NCBI GenBank assembly: GCA_016946835.1
Contig: JACVTC010000421.1
Coordinates: 1 to 29,992, forward strand
Source of the DNA: Neocallimastix lanati (nom. inval.)
Lineage: Eukaryota; Neocallimastigomycota; Neocallimastigomycetes; Neocallimastigales; Neocallimastigaceae
Length of the DNA: 29,992 nucleotides
Direction of reading: 5' to 3'
A program made the position numbers and the translations under genes. The notes beneath the pieces were generated by a model. The model saw only the letters and a list, made by a program, of their open reading frames with translations. It had not been told where the DNA came from and searched no databases. Positions 17,338-28,224 of this stretch are shown here, piece by piece. How positions within the stretch are numbered: the stretch's first letter is position 1; the number at the start of each line of letters is the position of its first letter.

Positions 17338-20052
17338 TTACGATGATGGCTCTTTCAATTCTTTATTCCGCTCTGTATAAGGCTCCAATTGTGAGATATG
17401 AAATACCGGATGAAGATGTAAGTTTTCTGGAAGTTCCAAGCGGTAATTCATTCTTTCCCCCTTTTCGATAATTTTAAATGGACCAAGATACTGAGAAGAT
17501 AGCTTTTTGGACGGTTCATTTGTAAAATAATATCTTTTAAGCATAACCAAGTCATTAACTTTGAAGTCAGGGCCTATAGATTTTTTATTATCAGCATATT
17601 TCTTAAAATCTTCTTTGGCTTTTATTAAGTGTTGCCGGAGGGCATTAAAGTGTGACGACCAGTCTCTAGTAAGGATAGAAGCTGTGTCTCTTAGTAAGAC
17701 AGGAGGGGAGTCAATAACACAATTAGGATCGAAACCATAGTTAGCATGAAAAGGAGTTTGGCCAATTGATTTATGGATGGAGTTATTATAAGACATTTCA
17801 CATAAGGGAAGATAATAGCACCATTCATTCTGGGCGGAAGAACAATAACAACGAAGATATTGTTCAATAACAGCATTGGCACGTTCCACTTGACCATTTG
17901 ATTGCTGATGATGGGCCGTTGCTAATCTTGGTTTGGCTCTAATAGCATCACATAAAGAGGTCCAGAATTGGGAGGAGAATTGAGAGCCGTGGTCGGAAAC
18001 AATAACTTTTGGAAAACCATGGTGTTTAAAGACTTGGAAGAGCAGTAATTTTGCGGTTAGGTCGGCGGAAGGAACGTCGGAGCAGGGCACTAAATGGACC
18101 ATTTTTGTTAAATGATCAGAAACAATCATGATGCATGTGCAGTCTTGCGAAGAAGGCAGAGAGACTATAAAATCCACGCCAATTACTTCCCAGGGTTTTG
18201 TAGGAATGGGAAGTGGTATTAGCTTACCATATGGCTTATGTCTGCGAATCTTACTTCGGGAACAGACATTGCACGAAAGAACATAGTTAGAAACATCTTT
18301 CTTCATGTTTGGCCACCAGTAGAACCTTTTAAGTTTTTCAAAGGTCCTTTCTATCCCTTGGTGGCCGCTAGTAGGCGCATCATGGAAGGATTTTAAAATC
18401 CATGCCCTGAGACTAGATGGAACAATAATTCTTTTTTGGAAATGAAGAATTCCCTCGACGAGAGTAAATAGAGAACTATTTAGTTTTTTCGACTGATCTC
18501 TTAATTTAGAAAGGATATTTTGACAATATTGGTCTTCTTTCTGTGCTTTAATAAGTTTACTTATATTGTCGCTAGTAGCACAACAAAAAGCATTCTTATT
18601 AATTAAGGATTGTTGTTCCACGGGATGTGTGGATTTATAATCTGGTCTCCTGGATAAAGCATCAGGCTTTCCACTTTTTGAGCCAGCTCTATACGCAATC
18701 CTATAGTCGAATTTAGACAGGAAAAGGCTCCAACGAATTTGTCGTTGGTTTAAATGTTGTGGTTTTTTAAAGTATAGCAGATTCTTATGATCTGTTATTA
18801 CTTGAACTGGGAACTTGGCACCTTCAAGATGATGTCTCCAGGTTTCAAATGCAGTAATAATAGCAAGAAGCTCTTTATCATAGATAGTATAATTAGCTTC
18901 TGCTTTATTAAGGGATCTGGAGTGAAATGCCACAGGATGCAATTGATTATCTTCACTAGATACCTGAGAAAGTATACATCCGACTGCAAAATCACTTGCA
19001 TCGGTTTCAACTATAAATTCTTTATCAGGATCAGGAAATATTAAAAAATCATCAGCTTTAAAAGAGTCCTTTAACTTTTGAAAAGCATCTTCAGCTGATT
19101 TATCCCAGATAAAAGGATTTTCCTTTTTTAAAAGTTTGCGAAGGGGTTCCATGTTTTTTGCAAAGTCTTTTATAAATTTTCTATAGAAATTACATAATCC
19201 AAGGAAACTTTGCAATTCTTTAACATTTTTAGGACTTGGCCAATCGAGTACTGATTTGACCTTATTTTTATCCATAGTTAGCCCTTTATTGGAAACTGTG
19301 AAGCCTAAGAATGTGGTTTCAGTTACATGAAACTCACATTTCTCTAATTTAGCATATAATCCATTATCAATAAGAATTTTTAAAACAGTTCTTACATGGT
19401 TAATATGCTCTTTTAAGGATTTGGAATAGATAATTATGTCATCAAGGTAAACTCTAACAAAAATACCAATACAGTCGTTAAGTATATCATGAATGAAACG
19501 TTGGAAAACGGAAGGCGCGTTTCTAAGCCCGAAAGGCATTACGAGATATTCGAAATGCCCTAAAGGAGTTCTAAACGCTGTAAGATATTCATGCCCTTCT
19601 TTAATTCTTATAAGGTTGTAGGCGGATCTTAAGTCAAGACGGGTAAATATCATTGCACCTTTAAAAGATTCCATTAAGTCATTTATTCTTGGAATCGGGT
19701 AACTATTACGGATTGTAATAGCATTCAAGCGTCGATAATCGACACATAATCTGAGAGTTCCATCGCGTTTCAATACAAATATAACTGGAGCACCTGCTGG
19801 TGATTTTGATTTTCGTATGAACTTTTTTCTAAGATTTTCTTGAATATACTCTTTCAAGGCTTTCATTTCCGGAACGGTAAGAGAGTAGATTGGACCGAAG
19901 AATAATTGGCCACCAGGAATAAGATCAATTGACATATCATATTCCCTGTGTGGTGGTAACTTCTCAGCTTCATTTTTCTCAAATACTATTATGAGATCAG
20001 AATAGTATTTGTCGAGAATCTCTCTTATGCCTCGGTTTTTTCCCTTCGGAGT
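17338..20052 (-). CDS. pol: Pol: reverse transcriptase, RNase H, integrase (copy 2)
   Basis: The protein is identical over all 865 residues to that at 11577, with the same YLDD, RNase H and DD35E residues and the same missing chromodomain. The open frame starts at 20052 and the first ATG is at 19935. It overlaps gag copy 2 by 56 nt in the +1 frame. Complete identity between two 865-aa ORFs means very recent duplication or continuing gene conversion. Confidence 0.95.
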   Translation of the reverse strand, partial: TPKGKNRGIREILDKYYSDLIIVFEKNEAEKLPPHREYDMSIDLIPGGQLFFGPIYSLTVPEMKALKEYIQENLRKKFIRKSKSPAGAPVIFVLKRDGTLRLCVDYRRLNAITIRNSYPIPRINDLMESFKGAMIFTRLDLRSAYNLIRIKEGHEYLTAFRTPLGHFEYLVMPFGLRNAPSVFQRFIHDILNDCIGIFVRVYLDDIIIYSKSLKEHINHVRTVLKILIDNGLYAKLEKCEFHVTETTFLGFTVSNKGLTMDKNKVKSVLDWPSPKNVKELQSFLGLCNFYRKFIKDFAKNMEPLRKLLKKENPFIWDKSAEDAFQKLKDSFKADDFLIFPDPDKEFIVETDASDFAVGCILSQVSSEDNQLHPVAFHSRSLNKAEANYTIYDKELLAIITAFETWRHHLEGAKFPVQVITDHKNLLYFKKPQHLNQRQIRWSLFLSKFDYRIAYRAGSKSGKPDALSRRPDYKSTHPVEQQSLINKNAFCCATSDNISKLIKAQKEDQYCQNILSKLRDQSKKLNSSLFTLVEGILHFQKRIIVPSSLRAWILKSFHDAPTSGHQGIERTFEKLKRFYWWPNMKKDVSNYVLSCNVCSRSKIRRHKPYGKLIPLPIPTKPWEVIGVDFIVSLPSSQDCTCIMIVSDHLTKMVHLVPCSDVPSADLTAKLLLFQVFKHHGFPKVIVSDHGSQFSSQFWTSLCDAIRAKPRLATAHHQQSNGQVERANAVIEQYLRCYCSSAQNEWCYYLPLCEMSYNNSIHKSIGQTPFHANYGFDPNCVIDSPPVLLRDTASILTRDWSSHFNALRQHLIKAKEDFKKYADNKKSIGPDFKVNDLVMLKRYYFTNEPSKKLSSQYLGPFKIIEKGERMNYRLELPENLHLHPVFHISQLEPYTERNKELKEPSS

Positions 20053-21430
20053 CTATTTTCGTTGGCATAGCGGCACATAAATCGGAGTCACTCAAGTCTG
20101 AATGACAAACAGTATCTTCTGGGATTGATTCAGGAATGATAGAATCATGATCGGCATTGTTAATTGTGGGATTGTCGAACATAGTTGCAGTGAAATTAGA
20201 GTTTTGGTTTGCGAACTTGAATTTCCTTGAAGAAGGGCAATGTGAACCACAGTATTTACCTAAAAAGAATATTTTATTTTTCTTGTAATCAATGAAAGGA
20301 TTATGAACTGAGAGCCAATCTCTTCCAAGAATACCATTGATTCCTTGGAGGGCTATGTTTGCGATGCAAAATTCAAAACGTTCTGTATGGTCCATAATCT
20401 TGAGTTTAAGCGGTTTTGTAGTTTGTTTAATGTTCATGCTTTTACTATTTGGGAGTTGGATATTAATTGGAGAGGATAAACCTAATGATGGAATTTTGTG
20501 ACTATTAGCGAAATTTCTACAAATGAAACTTCTAGCAGATCCGGAGTCAATTAAAAAGTTTGTTCTAATATTTTTATCATTTATATTTAAGTAAAAGGCA
20601 GTAGTGATTGTTGGGTTTCCATTAGAAGTATAGTTGGCTGAGAGAATGTCATTTTTAGGTTTATTTTTATTGTGAAAATGTTTCTTGTAGTTCTCGATTT
20701 TGGTGAGTTCTCTGCGCTTCTTTTGAAAGGATTTATGATTCTTCTTGAAATTCTTAGTCTTATTCCTTAAACTACTTTCCAAATAACATTTTTTATCTAT
20801 TCCAATTATAGTGTTCGTAGCTTCAAACAAGGTAGATGGTTTCTCAACCTTGTCGAATTCTTCGCGCACCTTATCCACAAGTCCTTTTCCAATAATGTCA
20901 ATGAGCACTTCGTCGGGCCATCCAAGACGTCCCGCCAACCTACGGAATTCGATAGTGTATTCAGCGACACTACCAAGTTGAGATTGTTTAAGCTTCCACA
21001 ATTTGTCCATAATAACGTATTTCTGCTTCCTTTCAATACCTGAATCGAAATTTTCTAACAAAAGTTTCTTGAATTTTTCAAATGTTAACTTCTTTAGAGT
21101 CCCATCAGTTAGCAAAGAGAGACCCCATCTTCTTGCAGTTCCTGTTAGTTTATTGATAACAAAGGAGTTTTTTGACTCATCATCCTTGAATGTATTTGGA
21201 TGAGTCTTAATAAAGTCTTCACTATGGATAATTATTTCCCTAATACTTGGTTGGTTTTTCACATCACTTTCTTTCTGAAGAACTCCATTTGGCGAAAAGA
21301 AGGCAGGTATGAAATCTGTAATAGCAGAGATTAGTTTAGAAGCATTTTCGTTATACGTAATGGACTGTGAAATTGGTGATGGTGTGTCTGCTAAAGGCTC
21401 ATTAATTTGAATATCACTATTGTTTTCCAT
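19997..21430 (-). CDS. gag: Gag-protease polyprotein (copy 2)
   Basis: The protein is identical over 477 residues to that at 14236: capsid domain about 95-205, basic stretch 222-258, protease DSG at 295-297, ILGRDW at 367-372. The sense-strand A tract before the ATG is 24 long here, against 25 in copy 1. Expression would be driven from LTR C. Confidence 0.94.
   Translation of the reverse strand: MENNSDIQINEPLADTPSPISQSITYNENASKLISAITDFIPAFFSPNGVLQKESDVKNQPSIREIIIHSEDFIKTHPNTFKDDESKNSFVINKLTGTARRWGLSLLTDGTLKKLTFEKFKKLLLENFDSGIERKQKYVIMDKLWKLKQSQLGSVAEYTIEFRRLAGRLGWPDEVLIDIIGKGLVDKVREEFDKVEKPSTLFEATNTIIGIDKKCYLESSLRNKTKNFKKNHKSFQKKRRELTKIENYKKHFHNKNKPKNDILSANYTSNGNPTITTAFYLNINDKNIRTNFLIDSGSARSFICRNFANSHKIPSLGLSSPINIQLPNSKSMNIKQTTKPLKLKIMDHTERFEFCIANIALQGINGILGRDWLSVHNPFIDYKKNKIFFLGKYCGSHCPSSRKFKFANQNSNFTATMFDNPTINNADHDSIIPESIPEDTVCHSDLSDSDLCAAMPTKIDSEGKKPRHKRDSRQILF
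20029..20035 (-). promoter_or_regulatory. Candidate +1 frameshift site CCG-AGG-C (copy 2)
   Basis: Same heptamer and position in the gag-pol overlap as in copy 1. Confidence 0.45.
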
Positions 21431-21538
21431 TTTTTTTTTTTTTTTTTTTTTTTTACCTAGTTTTATTAAGTTATGTGAAAAATTATAATTAGTGTAGATT
21501 TAAAATTTTGTAATATTTCTAATAAATTATGTTTATCT

Positions 21539-21587
<49 letters not shown>

Positions 21588-22095
21588 TATATATATATCT
21601 ATTTACACAATATATATTATTTGTTTTATTTATTTATATATTATAGTGATTTTATATACGTCATGTATTCATTTATATATAGTAATATATTTATTAAAAG
21701 TATGTATTTATCCATCCATTAATATATAATAGTACAAATATATAATTTTTTTTTTTTTTTTTTTTTTTTTTGCTTAATTTCTAGACTATTCTATATATAT
21801 CGTTTTATTGTAATTATTCTATTCTAATATATTGTTTTAATTTATTATTATTTTATGTAAATTTTTTTTTTTTTTTTTTTTGGTTAATTTCTAGACTATT
21901 CTATATGTATCGTTTTATTGTAATTATTCTATTCTAATATATTGTTTTAATTTATTATTTTTATATTATTTTATTATTAAAAATATATTGAAGTTTTATC
22001 TTAAAAATTTTTTTTTTTTTTTTTTTTTTTGTACTACATAATTCAATAATATATTGGTATTATTTAAAATTTTCTTTGTACTACACTAATCTATT
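21431..22095 (-). other. Gag leader with five poly(A) tracts (sense), copy 2
   Basis: T runs on the plus strand are 21431-21454 (24), 21541-21584 (44), 21746-21771 (26), 21862-21881 (20) and 22008-22030 (23). Against copy 1 they are shorter by 1, 3, 2, 0 and 2 nt, which accounts for the whole 8-bp difference in repeat period. The tandem repeat of about 77 bp is kept. Confidence 0.85.
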
Positions 22096-22106
22096 CTAGA
22101 TAAGAG
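22096..22106 (-). other. Putative self-priming PBS, copy 2
   Basis: CTCTTATCTAG on the minus strand, 7 nt from LTR C, complementary to CTAGATAAGAG in that LTR (22518-22508). Confidence 0.6.
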
Positions 22107-22113
22107 TTATTAT

Positions 22114-23079
22114 TGTAATAATTTAATTATAAAATTAATTAGAATTAAATTATTAACTACAACTTAATAATAACTAAATAATAATTATTATTAAATTGAG
22201 AAAACAAAAAAAGATAAATATACTTATCTTCTATAAGAGAGAGTTTATTATAACTAATTATAATAAACTAATAACACAAAATTGTCAAAGAGAAAAGATT
22301 ATTTTATTTTATTTTTTTTTTTTAAATTTGTTTTTTATTAAAACTTACTTTATTAAAATAGAAATATAAAAATTTTATTAATGTTATTACTATATTATAA
22401 TTGTTATAATAATAACTCTTGATTTCTCAAAGAGAATTCAAGAGCTTTATTTATACTTTTTTGAAAAATAAGGTTAAATTAAAAAATGTTTTCTAATCTT
22501 AACAAATCTCTTATCTAGGAAAAGATTAGAGAGAAAAACCTAGATAAGATTTTTGATCGATATTCTATCCATATCGATCATCGTATCAATTAGGTAAAAC
22601 CAATTACTTTTAAAAAGTGATTGGGAAAAACCCTAATTGACCGATTAGCTAATCTAATTTAATTGATCGAAAATAAAAGAATAAAATAATAAAAGATATT
22701 TCGACCATAAAATCATAAATTTACAAATAAGGAAAATAACATAATAATGATATTAATAAACAAAATACAGAATACATTATTAAGTACATATTAGAATACA
22801 TAATATATTTGTTTACAATTTAATTAAATAAATAAACTAAGACTAATAAATTTAATAATTAAATATATAATTAAATAAACTATAATTATTTATAAATGTA
22901 TAAATAATAATTAATTAAATAAATTTGTTGTATTAAATTAATGATTATTTAATATTGAGTTTAATAAATTATTAATAATATTTAAATGAATAAATATTAT
23001 ATAATTAAATAAAGTTATAATTATAACTTAACTAAGAAAATATAATTATTTTATTTAAAAATAATTATAGATTCTTACA
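22114..23079 (-). repeat. Gypsy LTR C (5' LTR of copy 2), 966 bp
   Basis: It is 2 bp shorter than LTRs A and B: one A fewer in an A8 run near 22206 and one T fewer in a T13 run near 22311. Its right edge meets the TSD CAATT at 23080-23084. Confidence 0.92.
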
Positions 23080-23084
23080 CAATT
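23080..23084. repeat. Target-site duplication CAATT, right copy
   Basis: Matches 10595-10599. It lies 16-12 bp upstream of the first base of tRNA 3. Confidence 0.85.
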
Positions 23085-23095
23085 TTTCAACCAAG

Positions 23096-23167
23096 GGAGG
23101 GTTGGCGCAACGGTAGCGCGTCCGCCTCCAGAGCGGAAGGTTGGGTGTTCGAATCACTCACTCTCCA
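23096..23167 (+). tRNA. tRNA-Trp(CCA), copy 3
   Basis: Identical over 72 nt to the other copies. The gypsy array ends 16 bp upstream and divergently, so its 5' LTR sits at the polymerase III start region. T8 follows directly as terminator. Confidence 0.95.
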
Positions 23168-24622
23168 TTTTTTTTAAATTTGACATTAATATTTTTATAT
23201 TTTTATTAAAAGTAAAATAGTCTCAGAGGGTTGCCCTAAATATTGTCCATGTTTTGGTGTTAGTGTACCTAGTTTTTCTCACTGGATCCTTTTACCTGTA
23301 AAGAATTAAGAATTGGAAAATTACAGAAATAAATCTTTACCTTTTCTGGATGATCTGAATAGTTTTGGTATTAGTAATAGTGAAGAATGAGTTAGTTTTC
23401 TCTATTTCTATTAGAGAAATCCTGTCTGAGAATTCAAAAAAATTTTTTTTAATAATAATAACTTTACATATGTAGCTTTCTTGGAATCTTAGAAAGGTAT
23501 TATGATTCAGTCTTTATTTTACAACATTTTTAACGGAATTGTTGTATCTCGGATATTTGTGGTTTAAATATTTTAATTTTTTTTTTTTTTCTTTTTTCTT
23601 TTTCTTATAACGAATTAAATTATAAAATCAAATATGATAATAAAAATTATTTAAAAATTAATTTTTAATCTTAAATCAGATTGAATTATCAAAATCTTAA
23701 GTAATTCTACTTTAATAAAATTAAAATTAAAGTAAAAATTAATCGTGATCTTCGTGAAAAATTGTATTTCAAGAAAAATAGTATAACAATTCTAAAAGAC
23801 AACTTTTAATAATCTTATTCTTATCAACGATATCATTTCTTTATTTTCTTTATTATTATTCGTTATTTTCTTTATTGCTATTCTTTTATTTCTTTATTAT
23901 TTCTCTATTTCTATAATCTAATATAATTATTTTTTATTTATTTTAATAAAAAACATTTATTCTTTTATTTCTTTTTTTTATTAAAATTATAAATATTTTA
24001 AATTCGTGTAAAAATATAAATACTTGTAAATATATATTTTTTTTAATTATTTTTCGTTGTTATCAAATTATTAAATTATTAAAATAATAAATAATAACCA
24101 AAATAAAATAAAATAAAATAAAATAAAATTAATAAGATAATTTATTTAAATAATAATTAATAAAGATTAATAATTAATAATTATTTAACATTATAATTAA
24201 ACAGATATAAAATAAATAGCTTAATAAATTAATTAATATTAGCAATAATTTAGAATAGTTTAGAATAGATTAATACTACAAATAAATTATTCTATAAAAT
24301 TATTATGGTAAATAATTAGTAATTAATAAAACTTATTAACTTTTATTATTAACTTGGTTATAATAATTTTGTATATAATAAAATATAAAAATTGATAATA
24401 CATTTAATGTAGAATTAAATAATTATTAATATAGTTAATAAAAATAGTTTATAATTGTAGATTAATTATTAAACTTGAAAATATTTGTAATAATAATAAA
24501 TGATATTAATAAATAATAAATAATAAATAATAATAAATAATAATTAATTTTTGATAGGAAATTAACTGTTAAAAGGACTTCAATTAAATTTATAAAGATT
24601 AGGTCGGAAATTTAACAATTCT
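23168..24622 (+). repeat. Repeat unit 3 body, left part
   Basis: It matches unit 1 through its length (conserved 3' flank to about 23570, then the AT-rich body) up to the AACAATTCT point, where a solo LTR interrupts it. The rest of the unit resumes at 25858. No gene is seen apart from tRNA 3. Confidence 0.75.
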
Positions 24623-25852
24623 TGTAAAAGTTTTTGTAGGTGATAGGTAAGATTCTTGCTATATCTTTCCTAGTTTGAGTTAAATTGGTCAGGTCATGAT
24701 GTTTTTATTAATTATAACAATTTAATTAAATTTAAATAATAAATAACACACACAGAGTTTTATAATTAAGATTTCAATATTTAAGATTTATGTTTTATTA
24801 GAACTTTATTTAATATATATTTTAATAATAAAATATTAACTAAGATTAATACAAAGAATTATTTATTGTTGTAATTAATTTATTAACTTTATATTAATAG
24901 TTTAACGATTAAAGGTTAAAGGTTAAAGGTTAAAGGTTAAAGGTTAATAATCTTACAAAGAATTCAAAATATGGAATTTCAAATCCTTTTTATACTAAAC
25001 TAAAATAATAATTAACAATATAATTAATTAATACATTGTAATCTTAATATATTCATACATGTATATAAACTATATAAAATATAATAATAAAATAATATTG
25101 ATAAGAATCTTTTAATACAATAATTAAATAAATTATTCATAAAACAATTTAATAATAAAACTAATTTAATAATAAAATATAATATAAAATAAAATAAAAT
25201 ATTAAAGCTAATTAAAAATTCTCTTTCGGAAATCTTTAGAATGATGAAGAATTCTTTAGAATCTTTTAGAAATAAATGAATAAAATATATAATAATAAAA
25301 TATATAAAACTTACAAAACTTATTTAAAATATTATAAAACTATTACTAATAACTAATTCTGTATTTTTAATTAATAATATAAATCAATAATATAATTTCC
25401 AAGTTAAAATATTTATCTAATATAAATTTCTTAATTAATAATTTAGGTCTTAGTTAAATAATTAAATTATATTTTTATATTTAAATATCTTTAAAGTCCA
25501 ATATCTCGTTGTCTAGTTGTCCAATAAGGTTGATTTTAACATATGTTGTAGTTCTCGTCCGTAGCTTTCCAATGGATATAATTTTAGCGGGAATATCAAT
25601 ATAATATTTCCATTAATTGTTGAGTAATCGTTGTTTTTCTTCATGTTATTTTTATCAAATTCTTAAGGGTTAAATTAAATTAAATTATCTTTAATAAATA
25701 AGTCCATACCCTTTGGTTTCTAATTCTTTAATGGTTCTAATATTTATTTTTATAATTAAAATCGAATTAAAATAATTTTTGGCAATAACTAAATTAAATT
25801 TCAATTGATCTAATAGTGAATTTTAACTTCAAATCCACTAGTATTCGTGACA
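24623..25852 (-). mobile_element. Solo LTR of another family (1230 bp), TSD ATTCT
   Basis: It interrupts a sequence that is continuous at 5728-5800. Flanks are ATTCT at 24618-24622 and at 25853-25857; ends are TGTAAAAG and CGTGACA. In reverse orientation it begins TGTCACGAATAC, a common style of start for fungal gypsy LTRs, which is why minus is given; this is a guess. It has no ORF. By alignment to unit 1 the target is 66-62 bp upstream of the tRNA. Confidence 0.85.
24909..24943 (+). repeat. Five tandem TTAAAGG heptamers
   Basis: Five exact 7-bp units inside the 1230-bp solo LTR, continuing briefly as TTAAT. Too short and in the wrong place for a telomere; possibly LTR promoter repeats. Confidence 0.8.
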
Positions 25853-25857
25853 ATTCT

Positions 25858-25907
25858 ACTTTTAGTAGAATTTCTAAATTAAGCTAATTGTTACTTTTTT
25901 CTAATTT
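25858..25907 (+). repeat. Repeat unit 3, resumed upstream block
   Basis: Continues the block seen at 5752-5800, completing the hairpin ATTCTACT/AGTAGAAT. It ends at TTTCTAATTT, exactly where the non-autonomous element inserted in unit 2 (7590). Confidence 0.7.
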
Positions 25908-27364
25908 TGGTATGGTTCATATAATTTTAGGAATATAATAATAATTAACACAAATAATAAAATTACAATAAAAAAAAATAATTTGTTTTAAAATCAATAT
26001 TTATTTATTTAAATTTATAAAAGAAAAATAATAATATAATTATTTATTTAATAAAAAGAAAGTTATTGATTATATTTTATTTCACTAAAATTACATGTAT
26101 TTATATTTTTTTATCAAATTAAAATTTGTAAAGCCTAACTATTTTTTTAATAAACTAATTACTAATTATTTTTATAAATAAAACATTTAAATTGAAATTG
26201 AATTATTATTTTAGTTAATAATATTATTGCTATAAATAGTAGTTATATATTATTGAATTATTAATTATTTAATAATAGTTTAATACTAATATATATAAAA
26301 TAAAAATAAAGAGATTATACAGAATATTTTATTGTGGTTTAGTTAAATTTAGTAATTAAAAATAAATTTAAATTGATAACGAAAATTTTAATAACTAATT
26401 AAATAGATTTGATTATTTTCAATATAACATAATACAAAAGAAATATAATATTAATATATTAAGTGGGCAAGGACAATATTCTTGGCTAAAGATTTTTAAT
26501 ACATTATAATGGAATCGGATCGATAATTCAAAAAGGAATTATAAGTTAATTAGTGATTTATTAACTTAAGATTTCTATTTAGTAATATTTGAAGAATATT
26601 GGAAAGTTCCAATTATATAGAATAGAATAATCTATAAGGTTAGAATAATTTATATTATTCTAGCACAATTAGTATTATTTGTTCATTCTGTATTAATTGA
26701 TACAGAACATTTAAAATATTCCATATCTAGTTATTTATTTATTTGGTCGTTTCTCTAGGGAATTATGACACAATAATATATTCTAATAAATATAAGAAAA
26801 TAATTAATAATAATAATGTTTTATAATAATATTTTGTTCTTTATTTATTTTTATAATTTTATTTTTACATACATAATAATTTATTATTACATTCTCTTAA
26901 TTTTATATAATTGTTAAAATAATTAATTAATATTATATTTTTATTAAACATATCTCTTTAACTATTAATTTCCTAATAACTTTATTTAAAAATACAATTT
27001 CATTATTAAATATATTTAACTATTAATATTTAAAATATATTTCCTGAATAAAATATAATTATCAATATTTATAATATAATTCCTAAAACTATATAATTCT
27101 CAAAATAATATTTAAAATATAAAATAAAACTTATTAATAATAATGATGAATTAATTTATTATCATAATAATAGAATCATTATTAATATAATTTATCTATT
27201 TTAATTATGATAAAAGAATTAACCATGCTTTTAAAAATAATTATTTGAATTAACTATATATAAATTATTTTAATTATTATAACCAATAATATTTATACAA
27301 TATTTCTAACCTAAATTTCTTACCTAAATCTTATTTTTATAGTGGTATCGTATCATAATAAACA
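25908..27364. mobile_element. Probable LTR-type insertion before tRNA 4, edges uncertain
   Basis: Unit sequence stops at 25907 and the next recognisable unit feature is tRNA 4 at 27371. The inserted piece starts TGGTATGGTTCATAT, similar to TGTTGAGGTTCATAT at 7591, and could end ATAAACA at 27364. No TSD and no matching second LTR were found, so a decayed solo LTR or a mixture of events is possible. It has no ORF. Confidence 0.4.
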
Positions 27365-27370
27365 AAAAGA

Positions 27371-27442
27371 GGAGGGTTGGCGCAACGGTAGCGCGTCCGC
27401 CTCCAGAGCGGAAGGTTGGGTGTTCGAATCACTCACTCTCCA
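27371..27442 (+). tRNA. tRNA-Trp(CCA), copy 4
   Basis: Identical over 72 nt to the other copies and followed by T8. Its leader differs: the ACCAAG found before copies 1, 3 and 5 is replaced by an A-rich sequence, so only the gene body and 3' flank are kept. Confidence 0.95.
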
Positions 27443-28224
27443 TTTTTTTTAAATTTGACATTAATATTTTTATATTTTTATTAAAAGAAAAATAGTCTCT
27501 GAAGATTGCCCTAAATGTTGTCCATGTTTTGGTGTTAATATACCTAGTTTTTCTCATTGGATCCTTTTACCTGTAAAGAATTAAGAGTTGGAAAATTACA
27601 GAAATAAATCTTTACCTTTTGATCTGAATAGTTTTGGTATTAGTAATAGTGAAGAATAAGTTAGTTTTTTCTATTTCGATTAGAGAAATCTTGTCTGAGA
27701 ATTAAAAATATTTTTTTCAATAATAATAACTTTACATATGTAGCTTTCTTGGAATCTTAGAAAGGTATTATGATTCAGTCCCCATTTTACAACATTTTTT
27801 TTATAGAATTGTCGCATCACGGATGTTCGTGGTTTAAATATTTTATTTTTATTTTTATTTTTTTTTTCTTATAACGAATTAAATTATAAAATGAAATATG
27901 ATAATAAAAATTATTTAAAAATTAATTTTTAATCTTAAATCACATTAAATTATCAAAATCTTAAATAATTCTTTTTTCTTACTAAAATTATAAATACTTT
28001 AAATTCGTGTAAAAATATAAATACTTGTAAATATATATATTTTTTTTAATTATTCTTCATTACTATCAAATTATTAAAATATTAAAATAATATATAATTA
28101 AATAAAATAAATTAAATAATTTACTTAATTAATTATTTATTATTAATCCTTATTAATTTTTATTTAACATTAAAATTTAATAATGAATAATAAAATATAA
28201 AATAAATTTTGATAGACAATTAGT
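27443..28224 (+). repeat. Repeat unit 4 body, with internal deletion
   Basis: It follows the 3' flank of unit 1 closely to about 27970, then lacks about 260 bp (unit 1 roughly 4855-5117) and resumes to a GATAGACAATTAG sequence shared with unit 2. A solo LTR follows. No gene is supported. Confidence 0.7.

Larger units (their letters stand above)
10600..23079 (-). mobile_element. Tandem Ty3/gypsy array: LTR-body-LTR-body-LTR
   Basis: Three LTRs (968, 968 and 966 bp) bracket two nearly identical bodies on the minus strand. The whole 12.5 kb is flanked by one 5-bp TSD, CAATT at 10595-10599 and 23080-23084; the middle LTR has none. The array is therefore one insertion event later expanded by recombination, or integrated as a tandem. 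Copy lengths differ by 8 bp in the bodies, all explained by T-run lengths. The TSD lies 16-12 bp upstream of tRNA 3. Gag lacks a zinc knuckle and the PBS looks self-priming, both as in Tf1-like elements. Confidence 0.93.

Noticed and set aside
24909-24943. TTAAAGG repeats as interstitial telomere
   Set aside because: Only five units, not a known telomere motif, and located inside a solo LTR.
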